Position numbers and translations under genes: made by a program. This document shows positions 7,760-16,260 of a stretch of 33,806 nt of DNA, piece after piece (the first letter of the stretch is position 1; each line of letters starts with the position of its first letter). The stretch covers positions 1 through 33,806 of the forward strand of contig JAFTRN010000025.1 of assembly GCA_017462265.1 (NCBI GenBank), in the 5' to 3' direction. The notes below the pieces were generated by a model. It was not told the DNA's origin and did no database searches. It worked only from the letters and a program-made list of their open reading frames with translations. The stretch comes from Coprobacter sp. GTDB taxonomy: Bacteria > Bacteroidota > Bacteroidia > Bacteroidales > UBA11471.

Positions 7760-10700
7760 ATGAGAAAATATGTGATATACGCTTTTGTATTGCTCCTGAT
7801 GTTGCCTTTCACGATACAGGCGCAACGCAACTATTCTTTTAAGCACATCAATAGTGAGCTGGGCCTGTCGTCGAGTTGTGTGAAATCGATTCTGCAAGAC
7901 AGCTTTGGCTTTATGTGGTTTGGTACCAAGAACGGATTGAATCGATACGATGGTTTTACGATAAAAGAGTATGTGTGCTACGATGCCGTGAGTAAGCGCG
8001 GAAATAACAATATCGGAGCCTTATATGAAGATGCGAAGCGTAATCTGTGGGTGGGAACCGATAGGGGAGTGTATATATATAATCCCTATAAAGAAACCTT
8101 TACATTTGTCGCGACCAAGAGTGTCGATGGTATCAGTGCCGACAACTGGGTAGAAGAGATTAAAGGCGACAATAAGGGTCGTATATGGGTATTGGTGCCC
8201 GATCAGGGTGTGTTCTGTTATTATAACGGAGAAGTAAAACATTATAATTGTGTGATCGATGACGCTCATACGGTAGTCCCCATATCGTTGTATGTAAATA
8301 GCCATAACGATGTGTTTGTAGGAACACTGGGAAATGGCGCGTTGTTCAGATATAACGACATTAACGACCGATTCGTACCGATGACGATAAGCGGCGATTT
8401 TGCGAAGAAGTTTTTTCAAAACGATCTACAAATCATACGCGAGCAGGTAGATGGAAATCTTGTGTTATGTGCCCAAAATGGGGAGATAGGACGTCTCAAT
8501 CTGCAAAATAACGCGCTGATCAAGATACCTTTTTCGGCGGCTCAAAAGATATACTTGCGCGATGTGGCGTGTGTCGATGACGAGATATGGATAGGTACGC
8601 AGTCGGGACTCTATGTCATAGACGAAGGCGATAATACCGAAGTGTTTCTGCGTGAAAATAAGGTGAACGCGGCCGGATTGTCGGATAATCTCATATATAC
8701 CATGGCTGTCGATCGCAATGGCGGTATGTGGCTCGGAACTGCATTCAGCGGTGTTAGCTATTGCCAACGCAAGGGATTTATTTTTGACAAATACGCGTTT
8801 GGTGGCATCAGTGGCTCATTGAGTAGTAAGCGCATACGAGGATTGGCACAATCGTCTGATGGTAATATATGGATTGGAACCGAGGAGGCAGGCCTCAATA
8901 TCCTCAATCCGCGTACCGGCGTGATAACACAACGCAAGGATACAAAAGATCGTATTACCTTGATCGTGGAGAGTTTCGGAGACAAAGTGTATGCCGGATT
9001 TTCGCGTATGGGGCTTGATGTGATAAATGTCAAGGGAAAATCTGCCAATATTTGTTCCGATTTACAAGGCGAAAGTAATAGTGTCTATTCAGTATTGTGT
9101 GATAAACAAGGAAATGAGTGGATAGGTCTCGATTATGGTCTCTATTATCGGAAAGCAGAGGAAAAATATTTTACCCAAGTCGAAGGTATAAATGGTTGGA
9201 TATTTGATTTGTTCGAGGCCAATGATGGAAAGATATGGGTGGCCTCGATGGGTATGGGAGTATATGTATATGACCCTGTAACCACGATATGGAAACCTTA
9301 TCCCTACGACGAGACCCACTCCAATGGTCTGCGTACCAACTCTATCGGTTCTATTATGCAAGATAGTAAAGGTACCATTTGGTTGTCGTCCGACCGTGGC
9401 GGTCTCATACGGTACAATGCCGACACCGACGATTTTACCTCATTCGGTATGGCCGAGGGACTTCCCGATGATGTAGTCTATAATATTCTTGAAGATAGGA
9501 ACGGTTATTTGTGGTTTGGTACGAATAGAGGACTTGTAAAGTTCAATCCGTTCACCCATGATGTGAAAATATTTACTACTCGAGAAGGCCTGCCCGGCAA
9601 TCAGTTCAATTATCATGCGGCAATTGAAGGTACCGATGGAAATTTCTATTTCGGCGGGGTAGAGGGACTTATCGCGTTTAATCCCCTGCTCGATGTGCAA
9701 CAAGATTCTATCGCACCGATATATTTTACCCGTTTACGTGTGCTCAACGAAGATGTGGTGGTGAGCGAAAAAGGCTCTCCGCTCAAAGATAATATACTGT
9801 TTTCGGAGCGAGTGGAGTTGTCGCACGACCAATCGACCTTCTCTTTGAGCGTGGCCTCACCCAACTACACGGTGCAGAGCGCGGCGCAATATACCTATCG
9901 TATGTATCCCATAGCCAATGAGTGGGTATCTATCGATGCCAATCAGACTATCTCTTTTGCCAATCTTGCGCAGGGAAACTATCGGCTCGATGTGAAAGTG
10001 GCCAGTAACGGGGCAGAGAGTATGCGGTCGATATATATATCGATACTCCCTCCGTGGTACAATACCGTGTGGGCCAAAATCTTATATTTGTTTATCTGTA
10101 TAGCGGCCGTTGTCGGTTGGTTTGTGTGGTATCGCAATCACAAGGAAAAACAGTTGTGTGAGAAACAAGAATTATTTACGGTGAAGAAAGAAAAAGAGTT
10201 GTTCGAAAGCAAAGTACAGTTCTTTACCGAGGTGGCACATGAGATACGCACACCATTGACGCTCATAGGTACTCCTTTGGAAGCGATAGAGGAGATGGAG
10301 GTACACGATACGCAGATGAAGCGATACCTCACCATGATGCGACAGAATGTAAATAGACTGCTCGACCTTACCGGCCAGTTGCTCGATTTCCAAAAGTTGG
10401 GTGCTTCGAGACTGCGATTGAAATATGAAAATGTGGATATTACCTCGTTGCTGACCAAGACGTTGAATCGATTTGAACCGGCAATAACCCTGAACAATAA
10501 AGTGCTGGTGCGCAATATCCCTATGACACCTATCGTCGCATCGGTCGATAGAGAGGCTATTACCAAAATAATCAGTAATTTGTTGAATAACGCGTTGAAA
10601 TACGCACGTCGCACCATCATTGTAGAATTGCTGTCCGACGCCGACCATTTCAAAGTGAGGGTAATCAGTGATAGCGATAAATTGAGCAGAGAAGAGGCCG

Positions 10701-11770
10701 AACGGATATTTGAACCTTTCTATCAGAAAGACAATAAAGAGGCCAACGGCGGTGTGGGTATCGGCTTGCCCTTGTCGCGACAACTTGCCGAGGCTCACCA
10801 CGGCTCTATCTCGCTCGAAAAAGATGACAATCCCGATAATGCCTTTGTGTTGGAGATCCCGATAAACAGTGAGGGTATAGTTTCGCATAATGAGTCGAGT
10901 GTGAAAACCGAAGATTATGCAACGGATACCGATAGCAATCAGTCGGTCAATACTCCGGGCTATACGCTGATGTTGGTCGAGGATAACGACTCGCTCCGAG
11001 AGTTCTTGGTCGAGCAGTTGAGCTATTCTTTTGCCGTGGAGACTGCTCGTAATGGTCGTGAGGCCCTCGAAAAAATGGAAGAGAACCATTTCGACCTGAT
11101 TGTGACCGATATTATGATGCCCGAAATGGACGGATTCGAATTGTGTACGGCTGTAAAGGATAATATCGATTTATCGCACATACCGGTTATATTCCTTACG
11201 GCAAAACACGACCTCGAAAGCAAATTGCGCGGTCTCAAATGCGGAGGCGAGGCATTTATAGAGAAACCCTTCTCCATAAAATTCTTCAAGCAACAAATAC
11301 TTTCATTGCTCGATAATCGTCGTCGCGAACGAGAGGCATTCTTGAAAAAGCCTTTTGTTACCGTCGATACCATGAAGATGAATAAGGCCGATGAGGAGTT
11401 TATGAATAAGGTGATAACCATTATCGGCGATAATATCTGTAACGACAATTTCAGCGTGGAGTCTATGGCCGAGTTGTTCTGTATGAGCCGTTCGAGTCTG
11501 TTGCGTAAGATTAAGACCTTGTTCAACTTGTCGCCGGTAGAGCTTATACGCCTTGTGCGGTTGAAAAAAGCGGCAGAATTGATACAGGAGGGTAAATATC
11601 GTATAGGCGATGTATGCTATATGGTGGGTATCAATTCACTGTCGTATTTCAGTAAGCTATTCTTCAAACAGTTTGGTATCACGCCAAAGGATTTTGAAAA
11701 GCAGTGTCAAAAAAATACGCAAATCATTCTTACTACCAAGAGCGACGAGCCGACGAATGAAACAAAATAA
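7760..11770 (+). CDS. Hybrid two-component system sensor/regulator (HTCS)
   Basis: 1336-aa one-protein signalling system typical of Bacteroidota polysaccharide loci. Order: signal peptide (MRKYVIYAFVLLLMLPF...QA, cut before Q); periplasmic two-component-regulator propeller repeats (about 30-640, many W(F/I/L)GT and LWVG motifs); Y_Y_Y domain (about 690-760); one membrane helix (about 772-795); histidine kinase with H827 in HEIRTP, N-box NNALKYA and G-box GVGIGLP near 1000; receiver domain with acidic pair E1074/D1075 and phospho-acceptor D1117 in VTDIMMPEMDG; AraC-type DNA-binding domain (about 1230-1325). It would sense a periplasmic oligosaccharide and activate nearby glycosidase operons. 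It lies between the GH-D-like genes and the esterase/GH36 genes, the natural targets. The ligand cannot be read from sequence. All key residues are intact. Confidence 0.95.
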   Translation: MRKYVIYAFVLLLMLPFTIQAQRNYSFKHINSELGLSSSCVKSILQDSFGFMWFGTKNGLNRYDGFTIKEYVCYDAVSKRGNNNIGALYEDAKRNLWVGTDRGVYIYNPYKETFTFVATKSVDGISADNWVEEIKGDNKGRIWVLVPDQGVFCYYNGEVKHYNCVIDDAHTVVPISLYVNSHNDVFVGTLGNGALFRYNDINDRFVPMTISGDFAKKFFQNDLQIIREQVDGNLVLCAQNGEIGRLNLQNNALIKIPFSAAQKIYLRDVACVDDEIWIGTQSGLYVIDEGDNTEVFLRENKVNAAGLSDNLIYTMAVDRNGGMWLGTAFSGVSYCQRKGFIFDKYAFGGISGSLSSKRIRGLAQSSDGNIWIGTEEAGLNILNPRTGVITQRKDTKDRITLIVESFGDKVYAGFSRMGLDVINVKGKSANICSDLQGESNSVYSVLCDKQGNEWIGLDYGLYYRKAEEKYFTQVEGINGWIFDLFEANDGKIWVASMGMGVYVYDPVTTIWKPYPYDETHSNGLRTNSIGSIMQDSKGTIWLSSDRGGLIRYNADTDDFTSFGMAEGLPDDVVYNILEDRNGYLWFGTNRGLVKFNPFTHDVKIFTTREGLPGNQFNYHAAIEGTDGNFYFGGVEGLIAFNPLLDVQQDSIAPIYFTRLRVLNEDVVVSEKGSPLKDNILFSERVELSHDQSTFSLSVASPNYTVQSAAQYTYRMYPIANEWVSIDANQTISFANLAQGNYRLDVKVASNGAESMRSIYISILPPWYNTVWAKILYLFICIAAVVGWFVWYRNHKEKQLCEKQELFTVKKEKELFESKVQFFTEVAHEIRTPLTLIGTPLEAIEEMEVHDTQMKRYLTMMRQNVNRLLDLTGQLLDFQKLGASRLRLKYENVDITSLLTKTLNRFEPAITLNNKVLVRNIPMTPIVASVDREAITKIISNLLNNALKYARRTIIVELLSDADHFKVRVISDSDKLSREEAERIFEPFYQKDNKEANGGVGIGLPLSRQLAEAHHGSISLEKDDNPDNAFVLEIPINSEGIVSHNESSVKTEDYATDTDSNQSVNTPGYTLMLVEDNDSLREFLVEQLSYSFAVETARNGREALEKMEENHFDLIVTDIMMPEMDGFELCTAVKDNIDLSHIPVIFLTAKHDLESKLRGLKCGGEAFIEKPFSIKFFKQQILSLLDNRRREREAFLKKPFVTVDTMKMNKADEEFMNKVITIIGDNICNDNFSVESMAELFCMSRSSLLRKIKTLFNLSPVELIRLVRLKKAAELIQEGKYRIGDVCYMVGINSLSYFSKLFFKQFGITPKDFEKQCQKNTQIILTTKSDEPTNETK

Positions 11771-11782
11771 TCGGAATGAATG

Positions 11783-11813
11783 TATTTGTGGCATGCCGGG
11801 TGTGTCACAAATA
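11783..11813. repeat. Inverted repeat between regulator gene and esterase promoter
   Basis: TATTTGTG (11783-11790) and CACAAATA (11806-11813) are perfect complements around a 15-nt centre containing the palindrome GGCATGCC. It is 12 nt past the regulator stop codon and about 40 nt before the next promoter. No T-run follows, so it is not a typical intrinsic terminator. An operator for the adjacent promoter is possible but unproven. Confidence 0.4.
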
Positions 11814-11854
11814 TTTATTGACGAGAATATACTATTTTCTGATTTTTTTATACA

Positions 11855-11885
11855 TTGTTTCATTGTAAAAGTATTGCTATTTTTG
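11855..11885 (+). promoter_or_regulatory. Promoter of the esterase/GH36 operon
   Basis: TTG at 11855-11857, 20-nt spacer, TATTTTTG at 11878-11885 fully matching TAnnTTTG. The ATG at 11907 is 21 nt further, giving a short leader. Its presence supports starting the esterase at 11907 and not at the longer upstream frame that overlaps the regulator. Confidence 0.6.
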
Positions 11886-11906
11886 GAAGTTGAAAATCGT
11901 ATTAAA

Positions 11907-13838
11907 ATGAAAAGCATAGTAAAGAGACTATCTATTTTGGGTGGAATAGCACTTCTTGCACCCTCCCTGATGCAGGCAAAAGTGGTATTACCCCACTTTA
12001 TCACCGATAATATGGTGTTGCAACAAAAAAGTGAACTGACTATACCCGGAAACGCGCGACCGGGCAGTGTGGTAAGGGTTATCCCATCGTGGGACAACAA
12101 GACCTATACGGCGACAGCCGATGCCTCGGGTAAATTTGGTGTCGCACTGAAAACCCCGGCAGCAGGAGGCCCCTATACAATAACATTCGATGATGGCGAG
12201 GTGATGACCTTGAAAAATGTGATGTCGGGCGAGGTATGGCTCTGCTCGGGACAGTCGAATATGGAAATGCCCGTTGTCGGCTGGGGTAAGGTGTTGAACT
12301 ATGAGGTAGAGTCCGCTACAGCAAATTATCCCAATATACGTCTGTTGCAAGTACGTAAAAATATAACATTCAAACCGGTAGAAAACCCCGAAGTGAATAT
12401 GGGCGGTTGGCAACCTTGTACGCCTCAAACCGTACCCGACTTTTCGTCGATAGCCTATTTCTACGCACGCGAACTTGCCTCGAAACTCAATGTGCCGGTA
12501 GGCGTCATCGACTGTACATGGGGTGGAACTCCGGCCGAGGCTTGGACGAGCTATGAAGCATTGACCGGTGTCGCAGGGTTCGAAAAAGAGCTCAAACGAT
12601 TGAAGGATTGTAATTTCGACGCTACGGCTATACAAGCCAATTACGAAAAAGAACTCGAGACGTGGGTAGCGCTTGCCAATGCCGGTGCGGCCGATCTCGA
12701 TAAGGCTGTATATCACACCGACTGGGAAGATATGCCGGTTCCTGCCTTGTATGAAAGCACGGTGCTTCCCGGTTTCGATGGTATCACTTTCATGCAATAT
12801 AGCATTGAAATCCCTGCCGAGGCAGCGAATACCCCGGTAACATTACGTCTCGGAATGATCGATGATGAGGATATTGTGTATTTCAATGGTGAGAAAATCG
12901 GTGCAGGTTCGGGTTATAACGTGCAACGCACCTATACCGTGCCGGCACATCTGGTAAAGGCCGGTGAGGCTGTCGTCACGGTGCGAGTAAGCGATTTCGG
13001 CGGTGAAGGCGGCATATATGGTAATGTGAGCGACGTGTATGCGCAGGTAGGCGAGAAAAAACTCTCGTTGGCCGGTAATTGGAAATACAAAGTGGCCGCC
13101 GACTTCTCGAAATTGCCGGCCAAACCGGTGTCGATAACAAGCTCGAGCTATCCTTCGGTGTTGTACAACGCAATGCTCTCGCCCCTGCAAGTGCTTCCGG
13201 TAAAGGGTTTCTTGTGGTACCAAGGTTGTGCCAATGTAGGTCGCGACAAGCAATATTCTATTCTTTTCAAAACTATGATTGAGGATTGGCGTAAGTTGTG
13301 GGGCGACAAACCATTCTATTTTGTGCAGTTGGCCGGTTATCTTGCCCCGCAGATGGTACAACCCCATTCCGAGTGGGCGGCTTTGCGTCAGGCACAAGCC
13401 GACGCGTTGGCTCTCGAGAATACCGGTATGGCAGTTGCCATCGATTTGGGCGATCCCTATGATATTCACCCCAAAAACAAGCAAGAGGTGGCCCGTCGTC
13501 TCTCGTTGATAGCCCTCAATCGCGATTATGGCATGAAATGCGAGTACGAGGCCCCCGTGGTGAAGAAAAGCGAAATCACAGAAAATGCCATAATACTCAC
13601 CTTCGATGGTAAAGTATCGGCCAAAGTGGGCAATATCAACGGATTCATTGTAGGTGATGCTGCCGGAAAATATGCCGTGGCCGAGGTGAAACAGATTGCA
13701 AAAAACAAATTACAAATTTCGTCACCCGAAATAAAAACGCCTGTAAATGTAAAATATAATTGGGCCGACTATCCCTGTGGTAACTTGGTGGGTGTATCGT
13801 CGCAACTGCCGGTGGCCCCATTCCAAATATTGAAATAA
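11907..13838 (+). CDS. Exported SGNH esterase, sialate-O-acetylesterase type, with inserted jelly-roll
   Basis: 643-aa exported esterase that probably removes O-acetyl groups from sugars. Signal peptide MKSIVKRLSILGGIALLAPSLMQA; short N-terminal beta-sandwich (LPHFITDNMVLQQ is typical of the family); catalytic Ser S117 in GQSNM; GGTPAEAW block; an inserted jelly-roll sugar-binding-like domain (about 285-385: RLGMIDDEDIVYFNGEKIG); FLWYQGCANVG block; catalytic D519 and H521 in DIHP. The usual QGExN is QGCAN here, a variation I believe occurs in some Bacteroidota members. Such proteins are annotated sialate O-acetylesterase, but many act on plant polysaccharides (for example CE20-type), which fits this island better. 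Longer starts from 11610 overlap the regulator gene and lack a signal peptide. GH36 follows after 22 nt. Confidence 0.85.
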   Translation: MKSIVKRLSILGGIALLAPSLMQAKVVLPHFITDNMVLQQKSELTIPGNARPGSVVRVIPSWDNKTYTATADASGKFGVALKTPAAGGPYTITFDDGEVMTLKNVMSGEVWLCSGQSNMEMPVVGWGKVLNYEVESATANYPNIRLLQVRKNITFKPVENPEVNMGGWQPCTPQTVPDFSSIAYFYARELASKLNVPVGVIDCTWGGTPAEAWTSYEALTGVAGFEKELKRLKDCNFDATAIQANYEKELETWVALANAGAADLDKAVYHTDWEDMPVPALYESTVLPGFDGITFMQYSIEIPAEAANTPVTLRLGMIDDEDIVYFNGEKIGAGSGYNVQRTYTVPAHLVKAGEAVVTVRVSDFGGEGGIYGNVSDVYAQVGEKKLSLAGNWKYKVAADFSKLPAKPVSITSSSYPSVLYNAMLSPLQVLPVKGFLWYQGCANVGRDKQYSILFKTMIEDWRKLWGDKPFYFVQLAGYLAPQMVQPHSEWAALRQAQADALALENTGMAVAIDLGDPYDIHPKNKQEVARRLSLIALNRDYGMKCEYEAPVVKKSEITENAIILTFDGKVSAKVGNINGFIVGDAAGKYAVAEVKQIAKNKLQISSPEIKTPVNVKYNWADYPCGNLVGVSSQLPVAPFQILK

Positions 13839-13860
13839 TAACCCAAACACTACTAATAAC

Positions 13861-16002
13861 ATGAGATTCTTAACAATTCTTCTTGCGGCTTTCTTGGTAT
13901 TACCCATTTGTGCCAACGCCCAAAATGAACCCATTGTGATTGCTACCGATGATATAGCGCTTGTATATTCGGTGGGAGATAATGGTCGTCTGTATCAAAA
14001 ATATTTCGGAAAGAAATTGAACAATACGACCGATTATGCTCAAATTTCGAATATGCCCGAGGCTTATATTACCCATGGTATGGAGGACTATTTCGAACCG
14101 GCCTTGCACATTGTGCATACCGATGCCAACCCCTCGACTCTGCTCAAATATGTTTCGCACGCTCAAAGCGTATTGTCCGATGGTGCGAAACAGACGGTTA
14201 TCACACTGGCCGACCCTGTGTACAAAGATGAGGTGCAGCTCTACTATGTAGCCTATCCTGCCGAAAATATTATCAAAACCCATACCATCATCACCAATAA
14301 AGAGAAGAAGGCCATCAAGCTCGAAAAATATGCTTCGTCGATGTTGCATTTCAATTGCAATGCCTACTATCTCACTCAATTCGATGGAGACTGGGCTCGC
14401 GAGGTAGATATGGCCGAACAAAAGCTCGAATTTGGAAAGAAAGTTATCGACACCAAACTCGGCGCTCGTGCCAATATGTTTGTATCGCCTTTCTTCCAAG
14501 TGGCACTGAATGAGCCGGCGCAGGAAAACCAAGGTGAAGTCTTGTTTGGTACCCTTGCTTGGTCGGGCAACTTCCGTTTCACCTTCGAGATCGATCAGAA
14601 AGGTATGTTGCGTGTCATCAGCGGTATCAATCCCTATGCGTCGCAATATACACTTGCCAAAGGCGAAAGCTTTCGCACTCCCGAATTTATCTTCACGCTC
14701 TCGATGAATGGTAAAGGTGAGGCCAGTCGCAACTTCCACGATTGGGCTCGCCAGTATCAAGTAAAAGAGGGTATGGGCGACCGTATGACACTGCTCAACA
14801 ACTGGGAGGCTACCTATTTCGACTTCAACGAAGAGAAATTGATTGGTCTTATCGGTGAGGCTCGTGAGCTTGGGGTGGATATGTTCCTTCTCGACGATGG
14901 CTGGTTTGCCAACAAATATCCCCGTAGTAGCGACCACCAAGGTCTCGGCGACTGGCTCGAAACCAAAGATAAATTGCCCAACGGTATAGGACGTCTTACC
15001 GCCGAGGCTGAAAAACAGGGCGTGAAATTCGGTCTCTGGATCGAACCCGAAATGGTAAATCCCAAAAGTGAACTCTACGAAAATCACAAAGATTGGGTTA
15101 TCACTCTTCCCAACCGTGATGAGTACTATTTCCGCAATCAGTTGGTGCTCGACCTCAGCAACCCCAAAGTGCAAGACTATGTATTCGGCGTGGTAGATGA
15201 TTTGATGACCAAATATCCCGATATTGCCTATTTCAAATGGGATTGCAACAGCCCCATCACCAATATCTATTCAAACTATCTGAAAGCCAATCAGACACAC
15301 CTCTATGTGGATTATGTGCGAGGCCTCTACAACGTACTCGAACGTATCAAAACCAAATATCCCGACTTGCGTATGATGATGTGCTCGGGCGGTGGCGGAC
15401 GTACCGACTATGAAGGCTTGAAGTATTTTGCCGAGTTCTGGGCAAGCGACAATACCGATCCTATCGAACGCCTCTTCATACAATGGGGCTATTCTCAAAT
15501 CTTCCCCACAAAAACTATTTGCGCTCACGTAACGAACTGGAATCGCAATGCAAGTCTCAAATTCCGTGTGAACGTAGCCATGATGGGTAAGTTGGGATTT
15601 GACCTGAAATTTGCCGATATGAATCAAAACGATATAGAGTATTGCAAACGCTCGATCAAAGATTACAACCGCATGAAACCGGTGGTACTCGATGGCGATC
15701 TCTATCGTCTTGTATCGCCCTACTCGGGAGAACATACCTCGTCGATGTATGTAGATAAAACCAAAAAGCACGCATACGTATTCGCTTTCGATGTATTCCC
15801 CCGTTTCGACGAGCAATTCCGCAATGTGTGCCTCCAAGGTCTCGATCCCGCGACGATGTATGCTGTGAAGGAAATCAACCGTGAAGATGGTCGCGAGGGT
15901 GAAACCCGCGTTTACTCGGGCGATTATCTGATGAAAGTGGGCTTGCAATTGTTTACCACCGGTAAATTGAGCAGTCGCGTTTACGAAGTGATAGCACAAT
16001 AA
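13861..16002 (+). CDS. GH36 alpha-galactosidase, exported
   Basis: 713-aa classical GH36 alpha-galactosidase, releasing terminal alpha-linked galactose. Signal peptide MRFLTILLAAFLVLPICANA cut before Q. The N-terminal beta-supersandwich (about 22-320) precedes the barrel (NNWEATYFDF, LLDDGWF, WIEPEMV). The nucleophile is D461 in FKWDCN; the acid/base is D530 in WASDNTDP, with CSGGGGR between, all canonical. Length fits the family. It is 22 nt after the esterase and probably cotranscribed with it. It gives a useful contrast to the three GH-D-like genes upstream, which lack these exact motifs. The stop codon's final base is the first base of the MITE-like element downstream. Confidence 0.95.
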   Translation: MRFLTILLAAFLVLPICANAQNEPIVIATDDIALVYSVGDNGRLYQKYFGKKLNNTTDYAQISNMPEAYITHGMEDYFEPALHIVHTDANPSTLLKYVSHAQSVLSDGAKQTVITLADPVYKDEVQLYYVAYPAENIIKTHTIITNKEKKAIKLEKYASSMLHFNCNAYYLTQFDGDWAREVDMAEQKLEFGKKVIDTKLGARANMFVSPFFQVALNEPAQENQGEVLFGTLAWSGNFRFTFEIDQKGMLRVISGINPYASQYTLAKGESFRTPEFIFTLSMNGKGEASRNFHDWARQYQVKEGMGDRMTLLNNWEATYFDFNEEKLIGLIGEARELGVDMFLLDDGWFANKYPRSSDHQGLGDWLETKDKLPNGIGRLTAEAEKQGVKFGLWIEPEMVNPKSELYENHKDWVITLPNRDEYYFRNQLVLDLSNPKVQDYVFGVVDDLMTKYPDIAYFKWDCNSPITNIYSNYLKANQTHLYVDYVRGLYNVLERIKTKYPDLRMMMCSGGGGRTDYEGLKYFAEFWASDNTDPIERLFIQWGYSQIFPTKTICAHVTNWNRNASLKFRVNVAMMGKLGFDLKFADMNQNDIEYCKRSIKDYNRMKPVVLDGDLYRLVSPYSGEHTSSMYVDKTKKHAYVFAFDVFPRFDEQFRNVCLQGLDPATMYAVKEINREDGREGETRVYSGDYLMKVGLQLFTTGKLSSRVYEVIAQ

Positions 16003-16196
16003 GAAACTGTTTTAAATATTCTTGAAAAAATTATTACGGCTTCAAAAAACAAAGTTTCGGCCTCTTTAAGGCTCTTTGGGTTGCCTTTTTCATCAAACCA
16101 CATGGAAGTAGTCTACTACGACCTGCGTATTTTGACGAAAAATCCGCCCCAAAATATCTCTTAAAGAGTCTCGAAATAAAATTTAAAACAACTTCT
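16002..16196. repeat. MITE-like imperfect palindromic element (~195 bp)
   Basis: Ends AGAAACTGTTTTAAAT (16002-16017) and ATTTAAAACAACTTCT (16181-16196) are inverted copies, 14 of 16 identical. Inner blocks also pair: CTCTTTAAGGCTCTTTGGG with CCCCAAAATATCTCTTAAAGAG, TTTTTCATCAAA (16086-16097) with TTTGACGAAAAA (16131-16142), and the centre GTAGT-ct-ACTAC (16108-16119). The whole element is nearly self-complementary. It overlaps the GH36 stop codon by one base. A 20-codon ATG frame inside (16102-16164) is probably incidental. The shape suits a non-autonomous mobile or intergenic repeat. Confidence 0.6.
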
Positions 16197-16203
16197 AATA
16201 ATA

Positions 16204-16244
16204 TGAAGCCGAGTAATCCACTGATATGGGGACGCTCGGCTTCA
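16204..16244 (+). promoter_or_regulatory. Hairpin in the leader just upstream of GH92
   Basis: TGAAGCCGAG (16204-16213) and CTCGGCTTCA (16235-16244) form a perfect 10-bp stem around a 21-nt loop. The 3' arm ends 16 nt before the GH92 ATG. No T-run follows, so termination is doubtful; a leader structure or operator is as likely. No good -7/-33 pair was found between the palindromic element and the ATG. Confidence 0.45.
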
Positions 16245-16260
16245 AATATCTTGATGTAAA

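Noticed and set aside
11610..11906. N-terminal extension of the first esterase
   Set aside because: It overlaps the AraC domain end of the regulator gene in another frame, hides the signal peptide and crosses a good promoter; the ATG at 11907 is preferred.
16102..16164. 20-codon ATG frame inside the MITE-like element
   Set aside because: Too short, falls on the palindrome centre and shows no upstream signals; best seen as a by-product of the repeat.
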